From positions 39,218 through 45,424 of the forward strand of contig DEQS01000104.1 of NCBI GenBank assembly GCA_002360555.1: a stretch of 6,207 nt of DNA, read 5' to 3'. Under the pieces are notes generated by a model. That model was not told the DNA's origin. It saw only the letters and a program-made list of their open reading frames with translations, and ran no database searches. Each line of letters begins with the position of its first letter. Positions within the stretch are counted from its first letter, which is position 1. Positions 5,276 to 6,207 of the stretch are shown here, piece by piece. The position numbers and the translations under genes are program-made. The DNA is from Chloracidobacterium sp. UBA3360 (GTDB taxonomy: Bacteria; Acidobacteriota; Blastocatellia; Pyrinomonadales; Pyrinomonadaceae).

Positions 5276-6207
5276 TATTTAACGATCCCCTCGCAGAGTT
5301 TTTTACCGATCGTTTCACCGGCGACCTTATGCCCGCGTTGATTCCAATGGCCGTATCCGATGTTGCCGTCAAATCCGTGTAGAAAGATATTTTCTCGAGC
5401 GGAATACTCACCGAGCGCCGGTGCGAGCGTGATAACGGGAATCGATCTTGACGTGCAAAACTCCGCTATCCGCCGGTCAGGATACAACAGATCATTAACA
5501 CCGATAAATTTTGCGTACGAGGCTCGATGCGAAACATCCGGCAAAACCTGCACGCCATTGCTTGCGGTAATGACGACGAACTTGGCCCCTTTATCCGCGA
5601 CTTCCCTATTCATTTGCACGATTATCGCTTCAGTCACGCTCCATGCATTTTTCCAATTATCGTCGCTTGGAGTGCGATAGATCTGATTATCAACGCCGAT
5701 ATCAGCGGCAGGTGCAGTCGCAGCAGCCGATTGCTCGGCGGATTGCCCTTCGGTAGCGGGCTTCTTGTTTTTCCAGGCTTGATATTTGTATTTGATACTT
5801 GTCGATATTGCCCCGACCGCTTGTACGGCTCGGATATGGTTCTTTAGCCAAATGCCAAGACGGCTCAGTGCCGAATTTCTTGCCAAAAATACCTTGTCTT
5901 GCCGAAACCCCTCGTCCAAGACACCATCGGCCGTAAAATACGGTATCGGGAGCTTTTTGAAGTATGGTGAATTATCCGTTATGTCGTTGTTGGTCGTCAT
6001 AACGAGCATCACGATGTCCGGCGAATATTTCCAGACCTTTTCCCTGATCGTGAGCAATTCTTGTGCCGTGCTGTAGCCGGAAACGCCAAAACTGAGCATC
6101 TCTACCTGTTTTCTGCCCGCTCCGCCGCATTTGGTGATCTCATCGCGGACAAAATTGGTAAATGATTCGCTTTGTTCGACTTGAAACGCCTCTACGTACG
6201 AATCACC
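5275..6207 (-). CDS. SGNH/GDSL-like hydrolase (5' end beyond the window)
   Basis: The frame is open to the right edge, and 310 residues are visible. The first three are GDS, block I of the SGNH family with the presumed nucleophile Ser. Further blocks follow: LSFGVSGYSTAQ (38-49, block II Gly), PDIVMLVMTTNNDITDN (63-79, block III Asn), and FLHGF...GHWNQRGHKVAGE (275-298) with the block V histidine (H287 in visible numbering). An internal ATG at 6099 lies after block I and is not the true start. Relatives usually carry a membrane anchor or signal before GDS, so a stretch of the N-terminus is missing. An Ala/Gln/Glu-rich insert at about 150-169 looks like a flexible linker. Proteins of this type act as esterases or O-acyltransferase-like enzymes at the cell envelope; the substrate is unknown. 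The gene ends with TAG, sharing its last base with the carbamoyltransferase GTG, so the two are probably coupled and functionally linked. Confidence 0.85.
   Translation of the reverse strand, partial: GDSYVEAFQVEQSESFTNFVRDEITKCGGAGRKQVEMLSFGVSGYSTAQELLTIREKVWKYSPDIVMLVMTTNNDITDNSPYFKKLPIPYFTADGVLDEGFRQDKVFLARNSALSRLGIWLKNHIRAVQAVGAISTSIKYKYQAWKNKKPATEGQSAEQSAAATAPAADIGVDNQIYRTPSDDNWKNAWSVTEAIIVQMNREVADKGAKFVVITASNGVQVLPDVSHRASYAKFIGVNDLLYPDRRIAEFCTSRSIPVITLAPALGEYSARENIFLHGFDGNIGYGHWNQRGHKVAGETIGKKLCEGIVK
5287..5292 (-). promoter_or_regulatory. Probable ribosome binding site for the carbamoyltransferase GTG start
   Basis: On the minus strand GAGGGG lies 11 nt before the GTG at 5275, inside the end of the SGNH gene. 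The spacing is somewhat long but acceptable. It supports the GTG start together with the stop/start overlap TAGTG and the family-matching N-terminus. Confidence 0.5.

Noticed and set aside
6097..6099. ATG at 6099 as the start of the SGNH hydrolase
   Set aside because: The frame continues upstream to the window edge and includes the GDS block I motif, so this Met is internal.

Overview
The window is ordinary bacterial chromosome with moderate GC and dense coding, probably from a Gram-negative organism. The evidence is a Sec-type signal peptide on one small protein and an envelope-type gene cluster. A pyrR-pyrB-pyrC order at this GC would suit Acidobacteriota or a similar phylum, but nothing here fixes the taxon. 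Nearly every base is coding. The largest gap between genes is 28 nt, and I see no tRNA, rRNA, CRISPR array or mobile element.

Region 1 (1-2853, plus strand) is a pyrimidine biosynthesis run. It starts with the last 16 codons of a gene that looks like pyrR. An intrinsic terminator hairpin follows, and its T-tract ends 2 nt before the pyrB start. Next come pyrB (aspartate carbamoyltransferase) and, 3 nt later, pyrC (class I dihydroorotase). Both enzymes have every catalytic residue I could check, and they perform steps 2 and 3 of de novo UMP synthesis. A small secreted protein of unknown function follows, with a strong Shine-Dalgarno sequence.

Region 2 (2859-6207, minus strand, convergent with region 1 and only 5 nt from it) is a compact four-gene cassette. 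In transcription order it holds: a SGNH/GDSL-type hydrolase cut by the window edge; a NodU/CmcH/TobZ-type O-carbamoyltransferase; an SxtJ-like membrane protein; and a 52-residue single-span membrane protein resembling SxtK/DUF5989. The last three match the order and sizes that I recall for sxtI-sxtJ-sxtK of saxitoxin clusters. I read this as a general membrane-associated carbamoylation module with unknown substrate, not as toxin biosynthesis.

The main anomaly is an in-frame amber codon (3770-3772) that splits the carbamoyltransferase into a 501-codon part and a C-terminal part of about 104 codons. Sequence on both sides of the stop is well conserved and in the same frame, and reading through would give a product of about 607 residues, the normal family length. 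TAG is also the stop codon of at least four other genes here, so a genome-wide reassignment of UAG is unlikely. A recent nonsense mutation, a sequence error or local readthrough remain possible.

Other points of interest are the terminator abutting pyrB and a perfect 13-bp inverted repeat inside the 52-residue gene.
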